Part shown: positions 9,698 through 19,487 of the stretch, in pieces | Position numbering within the stretch: position 1 is the first letter of the stretch | How the letters are laid out: each line of letters opens with the position of its first letter | Source of the DNA: Eublepharis macularius | Lineage: Eukaryota > Chordata > Lepidosauria > Squamata > Eublepharidae | Reading direction: 5' to 3' | Assembly (NCBI RefSeq): GCF_028583425.1 | Contig: NC_072793.1 | Span: forward strand, 60,641,028 to 60,705,027 | Length of the DNA stretch: 64,000 nt | Position numbers and translations under genes: made by a program | The notes under the pieces: generated by a model | What the model was told of the DNA's origin: nothing | Seen by the model: only the letters and a program-made list of their open reading frames with translations | Database searches by the model: none

Positions 9698-10885
9698 TAC
9701 CCAGGATTGCCCTATATCTACTAACAGGTGCCCTTTCTTGCCCTTCCACTCACATGCCCCCATGTGCTTGGTGCATCCTTCCTTTGCCACTTGCAATCTT
9801 TCCCACTGCCCACACTGCCTGCACACCTTTTCCTCAATGGTGATGGGTGCAGCTGAAGTCCCACTGCTAAGGCTACCAGGAATGGCGATGCTTTGTGCAC
9901 CACTCATATGCTCTTTTGCTGCAGTGCTCGTCTTCTGCAGCATATGCAGTTGGGAGCAGAGGTGACAAGGCAGTCACAAACAGGCAGTGAAAAAGTGTGA
10001 GAACAGGCATAAAAGGAGACATGTGAGTAGGAAGTTAGTAACAGTGGGCCTCATCATAAGCCATTGGCCCTGTCAGCTGCCCATCTTGCTGTGTGCCAAT
10101 GCTGGTCCTGGAGTTTGGAAAAGCTTGAGTCAACTTGTTAAAAAACATAACTCCAGTTGGGTTCTTTGTTATCTTTTTGTGTACCTTCTTCAGGTCCACA
10201 GTGTCTTGGGGTGATTAAAACTGCTTCCAGTAAGTGTGAGAATAACATAATGACATTTATGGTATTTGCATAGTTTATGGCCAATCCTTTTAATGTTGTG
10301 GTTTTGGGCCCTTCACTGTTAAGCATAGCTGCAAGAGTGATTGATCTATCGACCACATACAAAACCAGAAGAAATACAATGACTGACTGTCTCCTTTTCT
10401 AAGAAAGCTCTTATGGTAGGTCTTTAATAACTGTGTGGAAGCAGTGTCATGTTGCCTGCCTCTCCACTGAGCAAAGTTTGAAAACTTCCTCCAGCTTAAG
10501 GAGCCCTCCTCTGATTTAAGTGGTTCTTACACTGGAGGAAGAGCCACTTACTTTGGAGGAAGTTTCCTTAAAGCTGGAGGAAGTGTCTTTAGGATGGAGG
10601 AACCTCCTCCAGCCTACAGTAGGAAACATGCCAGTATTCTGTTGGTAGAGATTTGTTGTTGCTGTTGTGGATGGTGAAGGGAAACAAAGACTCTTTCACT
10701 TCTTACCATCATACATCCAGCTGATACAGCATAGAACCCTTTGCCTAGTGAGGGAATGGCAATCCTAAATCACTCAGAACAATTGCCAGCACCTTGCGTT
10801 AAGGAGATGGAGAGATGTTAGCCCAGGAGTTTCCTTCTCCAGGATTTGACAAGAATGCCCCTTCTTGTGGCTATAGGCTGCTTGC
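9698..10885. other. Unannotated spacer
   Basis: Mostly unique sequence with no gene recognised. The only pattern is the GGAGGAAG cluster described separately. Confidence 0.5.
10495..10618. repeat. Short imperfect repeat of CTGGAGGAAG and its complement
   Basis: TTCCTCCAG, CTGGAGGAAG, TTGGAGGAAG, CTGGAGGAAG, ATGGAGGAAC and CCTCCTCCAG occur in about 120 bases, in both orientations. It may be a degraded foldback element or a cryptic minisatellite. Confidence 0.5.
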
Positions 10886-11068
10886 ATTTATATTGCATTC
10901 TTCCTCAAAAAGCACAAGAAAGCATACCTGGATTTGATTTTATCCTCACAACATCTCCGTGTGGGGCAGTAGGCTAAGTGACAGCGACTGGTCTGATGAG
11001 CTTCAGGGCTGAGGGGGGACTTGAATCCAGGCCTTCAGGGTTCAAGCACAACACCCTGTAACCCTTTA
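10886..11068 (-). mobile_element. tRNA-derived SINE (Sauria-type), old copy
   Basis: Read on the minus strand, the body has GACTTGAATCCAGG near a pol III B-box-like position on its complement, then the segment equivalent to TGACCTTGGGCCAGTCACAC, then ATGTTGTGAGGATAAAAT. The same order is seen in the clearer plus-strand copy at 45631-45862. The copy is diverged and both boundaries are approximate. Confidence 0.6.
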
Positions 11069-11836
11069 TCTTTACCTTTTCCTATCCTTCCCTGTCTTTG
11101 TCTTTTCAGAGAACCTTAAGGATGGAAATGCTAATAGGAATAAGGGAACTTTAATGATTAATGGGGATAATTAGACTAGGATTGAGATGGAACTCATCAA
11201 AGCATTCATCAGCAGCTGGACAGGCATTTTTTTTTTTACCGTTCCCGTTGATTCTTATTGCTTCTTATTCTCATTGATTCTTATGTTAGAGGGTTTTTTG
11301 CAATTCAGTTTTTGCAACTGAAGACACCCCCTCCCCCACAAAACAACTCTAATTAGTGATACCGAGGTCTAACAAAATAGGAAAATATGATAAGAATGAT
11401 ACTGTTGTATATCGCTTCTGTTCATCTTGGTGAGGCAAATTCTCATGAGCAATATTCTATTTCATAAACAAACAGGATATAATTATAAAGTGAGGTGCAA
11501 CAACAAGAAAGCAACAGTTTGATGTACAAAAGTGCAAAAGATTTCTTTGGGTGTTAACAAGCTTTCATTCTATACCATTTGGCTAGCCTCTGAGCTGGGT
11601 AGATTTTGTAAACAGATGGGATAAGTGGGTCCATTTGATCCTTGCAAATTGGCCTATGAAAAAAACATCCTTGTTTTCATATCCCTTTCTTAAAAAACAA
11701 ACTTAAAAAAAGGAAGACTTTCTGCAACCTATTTATTTAAAAACCCATTTTATTTCTGAAAGTAGACTATATCATGGTAGTGGGTTTGTATCTGGGGCCA
11801 GGCTCCTTTCCATGGCCCCTGGTGAAGGTTACTAAG
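11069..11836. other. Unannotated spacer
   Basis: AT-rich with short homopolymers. Nothing recognised. Confidence 0.55.
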
Positions 11837-12366
11837 TAGACATGGGCACGAACCAAAAAACCCCTGAACCATGGGGTTCGTGGGTTTTCATGAACCACAA
11901 ACTCCCAAGAACTGGTACAAGTTCACGAACAATAGGTGAAAGGGCCCTTTCCTGCCGCTTGCAAGGAGCAGGTCCCTTTAAACTCTCAGCTGGCATGGGG
12001 GGAATCCTCCCTGCTGCCTGCTAGCTGATAGTATAAAGGGACCTGCCGCTTGCAAGCAGCAGGGCCTTTTAAACGGCATAAACCCCAGCCCCACACTTAC
12101 CTTGCTACTGGGGTGGTGGAGGCTGCGGCCCAGCCGCCCTGCGGCCCCACAGCCTCCTCCTGTCAGGGGCAGGAAGGCCATTTCTGGCCTCCTATGCTGC
12201 CCTGCACACCTGCAGGGCAGTGAAGGAGGTATAAAACAGCCTTCCCGCCCTTCAAATGGCCACCGTGGCAACCATTTGAGGGGCAGGGAGGCTGTTTTTG
12301 GTCTTCTCCGCTGGCATGCGGGCCCGCAGGGTAGCAGAGGAGAGCCAGATGTGAGGGGCTTAGTAT
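11837..12366. mobile_element. hAT-type element relative, left end only
   Basis: It starts TAGACATGGGCACGAAC, identical over 17 bases to the left end of the 1623 element, then continues with CGAACC/GGTTCG-rich sequence. Internal blocks CCTGCCGCTTGCAAG and CAGCTGATAG recur in both orientations. No right terminal repeat is found before a second left end starts at 12367, so the copy is incomplete or interrupted. Confidence 0.6.
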
Positions 12367-12640
12367 TAGAGATAGGCACAAACCTAAATACAAACCAAAA
12401 AAACGCAGAACGAGGCCGGTTTGTGGTTTGCAAACCAGTGGTTTGTGGAAGCTCATTCCCACAAACTTCCATGAACTGGTCTACTGGTTCGCGGTAGGGC
12501 TCTTTAAACTATCAGCTGGCAGGCAGTGGGGGGGGGATTCCATGTCACCGCCTCCCAGCTGATAGATTAAAGGGACCTGCTGCTTGCAAGCGATAGGGCC
12601 CCTTAAACGGCCCAAACTCCATGGCCATTGGGGCTGTTGC
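12367..12640. mobile_element. Second related left end, partial
   Basis: It begins TAGAGATAGGCACAAAC, a diverged version of the terminal repeat of the preceding element, and repeats the inner order: CAAACC-rich sequence, CTTTAAACTATCAGCTGGCA, CAGCTGATAG, CTGCTTGCAAGC. It lies head-to-tail with 11837-12366. It merges into a composite repeat near 12640. Confidence 0.55.
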
Positions 12641-13240
12641 TGGGCAATTGCAATAGTATTGTTGCCTTCATGCCTTGGTATCTGTCAGTAAAGGGCAAAA
12701 GGAGTAGACAGGGCTCTTTCTAGGGCTGTTTTGTCTTTGAGGGAGGACCTAGGCCTGGCAGCAACCACTGGGCAACTTGCTACCATCCAACTTGTATGAC
12801 TCACCCAGGCCAGGATGCTTGCTCTGTTCAACAGCATCCACCTCACAAAAGCCAGTGTGGCATAAGTGTTTCAGATTAAGATCTGGAAGACCCAGGTTTG
12901 AATCAGCACTCCGATGAGGAAGCTCACTAAGTGACCTTGGACCAGTCACACACTCTCAGCCGAATGTACCTGACAGGGTTGTTGTGAAAATAAAATGAAA
13001 GAGAATGATGTAAGTTTCTTTGGGTCCCCATTTTGGAGAAAGACAGGGTATAAATATAATAAAAAAAACTGAATATGGAAGGGTAGATAAAGCATCGGTT
13101 AGTTAGTTGGAAGGAGAGAAGAAAGCAGGGAAAAGTGAGGATAGGGGGCTGCCAGGAGGAGAGAAAAAGGATATACTGTGGGGAGGGGGATACAGGCAAA
13201 ACTGAGGTGCCCCTTGCAAGTCCTTGTAGATCCCCCACTT
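12640..13240 (+). repeat. Composite repeat, copy A (contains a SINE)
   Basis: This stretch is co-linear with 45417-46045. Shared blocks before the SINE include TTTCTAGGGCTGTTT, TTTGAGGGAGGAC and CATGACTCACCCAG-like sequence. Shared blocks after it include GAAGGAGAGAA, TGTGGGGAGGGGATACAG-like sequence and AAGTCCTTG.AGA. The SINE sits at the same place in both copies, so the unit is longer than a SINE. Its class is unknown. Confidence 0.7.
12851..13068 (+). mobile_element. tRNA-derived SINE (Sauria-type), within composite repeat A
   Basis: It begins GCCAGTGTGGCATAAGTG (A-box-like region), has GGTTTGAATCAGCAC (B-box-like), then GTGACCTTGGACCAGTCACA and TTGGGTCCCCATTTTGGAG, and ends in TATAAATATAATAAAAAAA. 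This order is that of the squamate tRNA-derived SINE also seen at 45631 and 59621. Confidence 0.85.
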
Positions 13241-16200
13241 GTAACATTTAATTCCACCCTTAAGATTGTCACAGAGGTGGGTTTTAAGCTAGTTCTACAT
13301 GCAACCTAGACAGTGTTTACTCATTGTTGACTAAATTTGTACAGGTTTGAAAAACTAAGTTATTTAAATATTTATACTCTGCCTTACCTTTTGGCTCAAG
13401 GAAAGATGCCTCTACCACCAAGCAAGTTTGCCTCTCCAGCTGCATTGATGTCTTTGCTTGAATATCATAAACTCACACAACCTAACCTTCATTATTACTG
13501 ACTGATAACGATCAGTGGAAACAAAATGATAATAGGGATTCAGCACTATCACTTTTATTGCTGTGCTCTTAAAATCAGTCAGTTTCACAATACAAATTTT
13601 ATGATCCTGTTACAACTATTCCTTTCTCTTTTAAGAACAGAGTAGATGGTGAAATCTGGAGATGTGCTAAAAACCCTCTCAGGGCAATTTTATGCATCAG
13701 CAGAGAAACTCTGGCCAAGAGAATGAATAAGCTAGAAGACAGAGAGGGTGGCTGATACAGAAAACAATCCTTTGTGTGGTGTGTACATGAAGAAAAGCCG
13801 TTTCCCTGTTGAAAAGATTAAATATATTAATAAAATGGTCCCACTTGGGCAGCATTGTTTGCAAGGGCTGTCGGCTTCGTCAGCTTAACAAGGCTCTTTA
13901 ACAAAAGCTGTGTAAAGCAATTTTACATGGGCCCATCAAGATCCGTTTAAACTGCCATAATTCACATTTGTACATCTAACCATGAAAGGATGAAGCTGGG
14001 GTTTTTATTGCAGCTGACTCCTAAAGTAAGATGGAACAACAGCTATTTTCAGGGACTGTGGAGAGGTTTAGGACTTCAGACCTTTGAGAACCATTGGAAA
14101 ATGATTAAAGAGATTACCAAGCAAATCAGGAGATGTTAGATAGTTACTGTTTTGGAAAACAAAGTCTGAGCATTTGCTCTTTTGTCTCCTTGCAAAATTT
14201 AGCAGCAACCCTAATGCCCTTTAAACTCACAAACCAAAGTTTGTTGTAGGAGTCAGTATGATTGTAAAGAGATGCTATATTGATTTTAAAAAAAAACCCT
14301 GTTTGGCTGGTAGGTTGACAATGAGGCCGAACACAGCTACATGAAATGCCATGAGAGTGTTCTACAGAAAGCATGGAAGAAATGCTGCATTATAGGAAAT
14401 TAAGGTCCCTTTCAATGCTGTGTTCTAACACAACCATAATGGGCATTTCATGACTCACACATTGTATGAGACATACCGAGGGCCTGAGTCAGTAGCACCA
14501 GTTGTCATAGTGAGATGTGAGGCTAATGAAGAGAACAAATTCTAAGTAACATTAGGATATATTGGTGAGTAATATAGGTGGAATCCTGATTAAAGTGGGT
14601 AAAGATTTAACTTTCTTCCAGACAGGGGATTTTACTGATCCTCAGTTATGAGGCTTCTGAAATTCAACTCAGCTGATTTTTTCCCCCTGGATTGTAGAGT
14701 TCTGGTGAAAATGAGACGCACACGTTTTCTTTGTTTTCATTTCAGAATCTTCATTGGTTCATTATTATTTCCACTCATTGGCACTATTACATTTGTTTTT
14801 GTTTCCTTTGCTTACCATGGAAAACACATTTCTGGATGTAACTTCTTTCTTTTCCATTTGGATGTATTTTTAAGGATTGTATTTCAGCCAAATTTCACGT
14901 AGACAGGCGAACAGCTCTCTGATTCATAGGTAGTGAAAGGTATAATGCTTTTCTGGTTGTAGGTGTGGTTCCTTGCAATTTTCATGAAATTCTTATATCT
15001 CTTCCCCTAAAAATTATCCCTACCATATTCAGAGAGATGGAAGAAAGGGTATTAGTTTTATAAACAATTACAATTCCCATTTGGCAGAGAGGACAGATGC
15101 AAGCATTTGGCAAAAAGGCAAGTGGCATCACAAAGCAGGCAGAAAGGGGGTAGGTTGGGTGCCCAACGCTCAATTATCCTGAGTCTCCATCGCGTGGTGC
15201 ACTGCTGTCCCAGCTTGCCTGACTCTCTGAGGAGATTTCTGTGTCTTTTTCAGTATACTGCCACCAACTGGTCATTTTAGGCATTACCCACCAAGAGGGC
15301 CAGCATTCCTAGATTTCTTTCTATGTTGCCATTCTAAGGCTCCACCCAGTGCCCACATAACCCACTACCTAAGGTCTAGTTACCACAAAGATAGCTTGCT
15401 GCACTTGTGCACTCTAGAGGAAATAGTGATTTAGCAGCTGACCACCTCCTTTCCCTGGGCCTGGTTTAAATAGTAGGTCTAGTGGAGATCTACGTGGTAC
15501 ATAGAACAACGACCAGCAATTAAAATAGTAAAGAATTGATTAAGAATAAAAAGTCCCCACACATACCCTTTGTGCAGCAATGGACTGAGTAAGAAATACA
15601 AAAGATAGATGTAGACAAGCGATCCTCTGTCCCTCAGCTATATACATGCCCTAGCTGATCCCTAAGGCAGAATCTTTAACATAGAAATTACAGTTTGCTA
15701 AAAGCTTCCCATTACCTTGGGGTCTTTGTCCAGGCAAGCCACCCTTTGTCTGCTCTACAAGGCAACAGCAACCATTAAGATGGAGCTCAGTTATGAAAAC
15801 TCCTTCCTCCAGACCTGGAGGATCAGCAACATGGACCCATCTCCCTCCATGCCAAGACAGTTTATTTCTTCCATTTTCCCATCCTTTTGTGGGTCCAATC
15901 CGAGAACCCTTTCCTGAAATCTCACACTCCCAAGTTTCTGTGTTAATGTTTAGGTGCCAGATTCCAGCTAAAGTGTGAGCTGGCTATTTCATTATCCCCA
16001 GCCATGATGGCCATTAGTATTTCCACAGCTTAGATGGCTGGTACTTGAGCAATACTTGGGAGGAATTGACTCCCCCCCCCTTCTGCCTGTCTTCTGCTAG
16101 AAGATAAACTTTTAAAACTAAATGTAGAGGTTTTGTCAAGCCTGAACTCCAAAGTAAAAATGTATTTCTCTACAGGCTTTAATGACTGGAATTCATCAGT

Positions 16201-16641
16201 ATCGGTATCATCTCCCCTTTTCACCAACTGGGAAATGAATAGAACAAATAACTTGTTTGGATTGCTGTTAGTTTTCATTACTCAAATTAATGTAATGAAT
16301 GGGGCTTTAGGGTTTAATTTTTTTACATTTGTTTTGTAAGTGATGCACATCTGTGTAAAGTACTGGGAATCTTCCACTGATTATTTTTTATTTCCAGATT
16401 TTGTACTGAGTGCTGCGCATGCATGCAGCTTTCAACTCATTCATGCCATTCCCCCTCCTGCATTGTGTACTTGGTGCACTGATAAAAAATGACATAAAAG
16501 TAATCTGGAGTCAGAATGCTGCTTTTTTGCAGGTTTATATCAATGCACGCATGCACATCAATAAAGGGGGGGGGTGCCAATGAACTGATTAAAAATTGCA
16601 ACATATTATGGAGTTAATTTTAGAAGTTTTCCTGTTATACT
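13241..16641. other. Unannotated spacer, 3.4 kb
   Basis: No exon-like frame, terminal repeat or tandem repeat was recognised. A scrap near 13365-13400 (TATTTATACTCTGCCTTACC) resembles a minus-strand SINE or LINE tail. Confidence 0.5.
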
Positions 16642-17647
16642 CAGGGCCTGTGCCAGGGTTTCTGGCGCCTGAGGCAAGATACCTACTTGCGCCTGCTGCC
16701 GCCCCACCCCCCGCTAACCAATATTAAAAAAACAGAAGAAATGTAGGAAAAATGAAAAGCACAAAACTTGAAACTTTTTACATTTTAAATTTAATTTTTT
16801 ATTTCTTAATCTAAATTTTAAATTTTAATTTTTTAAATGTGTGAGAATAACAACAATCTTTGTTTTTCTTATTGTGAGCCAAAAATCTATTTTATGAGCA
16901 GAAACAGCAACTTGCATTGAAGTTTTGAGCACACCTCCTTTTGTATGTGTGTGTAAAATTGTTTCCCTCTCTCTTTCTTCCCACCTCTCTCTGAACCCAG
17001 AGACTCTTGGCAGTAGAAGGAGGGCTTCTCTTACGGAGCCCACTTGGAGGAGAGATGTTTGGAAGGGGGAGACTGAGCTGAAGCCTTCTCTTTCTCTCCG
17101 ACCCTCTCCAAGCCTTAAAATATTGATCACCTTTGTCAGAGATCCCTTTCAGGAACTACATGCTCATCCTTCTCCCCCACCTTTGGGTTTGAAGTGAACG
17201 GCAGCTGACAGCTAAGCATGTGCTGTATAAATATTGAAATAAACTATTGGGGGAGAGGGGGAAGGTGGGGCGATACACATAAACTAGGGAATGAGAGAAG
17301 GAAAGTGATAAAGAGGGGGGTGCAGTGCGGGGGTGCTGCTCTGCTGGAGTGAAAGGGGAGCAGCATTGAGATCAGAGAAAAGCAAGGGGAGAGAACTAAA
17401 GGGAGAAGGGGGGAGAGAAGTAATAGAATTTAAAACAACAACTTTAAACAGTGATTTGCTCCTACCTGTTGCACAGGGACTGAAAGGGAATTGTGTGTGT
17501 CTTACCTCACTTCCTCCTTCCTCTGTGGCAGTGCACACACAACCAGCCACTCTTTCCACCAAAAGCAGCCCCCCCACAAAAAGCCCGAGGAAAGGTGAGA
17601 AGTAGAATTGATGCCAGCTGGGGAGGGGGAAAGGGATGTACTAAAAG

Positions 17648-18096
17648 CAGGGCTCATTTTGCGGGGGAACACACAGGAACACAGTTCTGGCAGTTCCCCA
17701 AAGAGGTCACATGTCAGGTAGCCCTGCCCACCTGACTCTTGGCCATTTTGGGCCCATTTCGTTCTGGATTGGGGCCGAAACGGCCTGGATCGGGCTTCTG
17801 ATGGGTGGTGGATCACTCTCCCGCTCATCAGCGGCCTGATCCTGACCATTTTGGGCTCCTTTTCAGCCATTTTCAGCCCCTTTTTGCCATTTTGGGCTCA
17901 ATTTTGGCCCTGAATGGCCAGGATTGGGTCCAGAACAGCCAGAACAGGTGATGTCAGGGGTGTGCGGCATATGCAAATCAGTTATACTATTGACACACTT
18001 CCAGTGATGGCAAGAGGCGTGGCATATGCTAATGAGATATGCTAATAAGTTATGCCAATGAGTTCCTCCAGCTCTTTTTCTACGAAATGACCCCTG
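17648..18096. mobile_element. Innermost hAT-type insertion with perfect 8-bp duplication
   Basis: The element begins CAGGGCTCATTTTGC and ends GAAATGACCCCTG. It is flanked by identical octamers ACTAAAAG at 17640-17647 and 18097-18104. The interior holds several GCCATTTTGGGC-like repeats. Its ends resemble those of the MITEs at 33129-33295 and 55527-55755 (CAGGG, T-run, and a GTTCC block near the right end). No coding capacity. Confidence 0.85.
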
Positions 18097-18224
18097 ACTA
18101 AAAGGAATGACAAGAATGCCCATTGGAAATAATGGGAGAGGCTTGAAGGCTCATTGGAGAAAATGGGAGCCAGGAATGCCGATTTACTTCCATGGGCTCC
18201 ATTGAAATGCATTACAATACAAAA

Positions 18225-18365
18225 AAAGTACAAGAGTCCAATAGTGAAGCTGTGGCTCATGAAAGCTCATACCTTACCACAAATGTTGTTAGTCTTACAG
18301 GTGCTACTGGACTCTTGCTTTTTTCTACTGCTACAGACAAACACAGCTACCACACAGGCCCCAGA
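18225..18365 (+). mobile_element. Repeat fragment, possibly a Penelope-like tail
   Basis: GTGGCTCATGAAAGCTCATA, then TTGTTAGTCTTACAGGTGCT and ACTGGACTCTTGC form a phrase I recognise as a dispersed squamate repeat. The short inverted stretch CAAGAGTCCA at its left mirrors TGGACTCTTG at its right. Relatives carry a CTGANGA motif before a GCTCAC..GAAA block, as in hammerhead-bearing Penelope-like elements; here the left half is missing. The class is uncertain. Confidence 0.4.
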
Positions 18366-18369
18366 GTGG

Positions 18370-18870
18370 AATGACAGTCCCTGGGAGAAGAATCAGTGGA
18401 CTGGGACTGGAATGGCAGTGGGTGTGGAATGACAGGGCTGTCATTCCAGTCCCAGAGTCCTGACCCTATTCCCAGGAGCAGTCGTTCCACTCTTTGACCT
18501 GTCATTCCAGTCCCTGAGCACAGGTTCTATTCCTAGGGGCTGTCATTCCACTCTAGAGCTGTCATTCCAGTCCAAGAACACTTCTGCTACTCCCAGGGGC
18601 TGTCATTCCATTGTGGTGCCTGTAATTCCAGTCCAAGAATGCTTCTCTACTACCAGGGGCTGTCATTCCACTGTGCAACCTGTCATTCCTTCCCAGAGCA
18701 CTGCACTCTAGGGGCTGTCCTTCCAGTCCCAGAGCACTGAGCCTATTTCAAGGACTGTCATTCCACTCTGAAACTTATCCTTCTGGTCCTGCAGCACAAA
18801 CTCTACAGCTAGGGACCGTCATTGCACTTTGGGAGCTGTCATTCCACTCCCAGAGTATTCCATCTGGTCC
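18370..18870. repeat. Minisatellite, about 60-bp unit, roughly eight copies
   Basis: CTGTCATTCCAGTCC starts near 18440, 18500, 18559 and 18620 (as CTGTAATTCC), with an alternating half-unit GGGGCTGTCATTCCACT. Later units are more diverged. The unit echoes the GTCATTCC of the surrounding foldback end, so the array may have grown from the terminal repeat. Confidence 0.85.
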
Positions 18871-19487
18871 CAGAGACCTTTATGGAAAATCCATTCCACA
18901 TTTTCCTTGCAACTTTTTTTGTGTTGTGATGCATTTCAATGGAGCCCAGGCAAGTAAATTGGCATCCCTGGCTCCCATTATCTCCAATGGGCCTTCAAGC
19001 CTCTCCTATTATTTTCAATGGACAATCCCCCTGTCATTCCTTTTAGTACATGGCGGGGGGTGGGGGGGGAGAAGCAAGCAAGAAAGGAGGGAACAAAGGA
19101 GACAAAAGGTCAGACGGGAGCTTGCTGCTCCCTAGCCAGCTAGAGTGTCTCTTGCTCCCAGAAGCTTCTCCCAAGGCTTAAATTGAGAGTGAGAGAGAGG
19201 AAGAGGGGGGGGGGGAAGGCAGAAAGAGAAATGTCCCCGTTGATGGGGCTGAACTCAGGTGCTGAACTCCTCAGGCGCTGGCTGAACAGGAAGACAGGGC
19301 TGCCCTTCTGCACTCCAGAAGAAATGCCTTGCGCCAAAAGAGGAGAATTCCTGTGTGAGTGCACGGGAGCGCGCACACTGCAGGGAACTCCAGTTGTTGG
19401 GGGGCCGGCACAGCGTCTCCTTCAGAGTACAGCGCCCGAGGCGGGGGCCGGCTCCGCCTCAATTGAAGAGCTGGCCCTGCTTATACT

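Larger units (their letters stand above)
17640..19047. mobile_element. Foldback element nested in the outer hAT
   Basis: Its ends are ACTAAAAGGAATGAC (from 18097 after the insertion) and GTCATTCCTTTTAGT (to 19047). The arms, about 18097-18232 and 18905-19047, are imperfect reverse complements including AATGGGAGCC and GGCTCCATTGAAATGCAT. The first eight bases occur twice, at 17640 and 18097, because a hAT element inserted there and duplicated them. The arms enclose a 60-bp minisatellite and a fragment of another repeat. Confidence 0.65.
16642..19479. mobile_element. Outer hAT-type element (CAGGGCC ends) hosting nested insertions
   Basis: The left end CAGGGCCTGTGCC faces the right end GAAGAGCTGGCCCTG, so the outer seven bases are inverted repeats. 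Flanking octamers GTTATACT (16634-16641) and CTTATACT (19480-19487) match at 7 of 8 bases. Inside the left end is GGCGCCTGAGGCAAG, and inside the right end GCGCCCGAGGCGGGGGC, another inverted resemblance. No transposase frame is present. Most of the interior is occupied by a foldback element which itself carries another hAT insertion. Confidence 0.8.

Noticed and set aside
11978..12497. Overlapping frames of 130-165 codons on opposite strands
   Set aside because: GC-rich inner part of hAT-type fragments; both strands are open and no motif is present.
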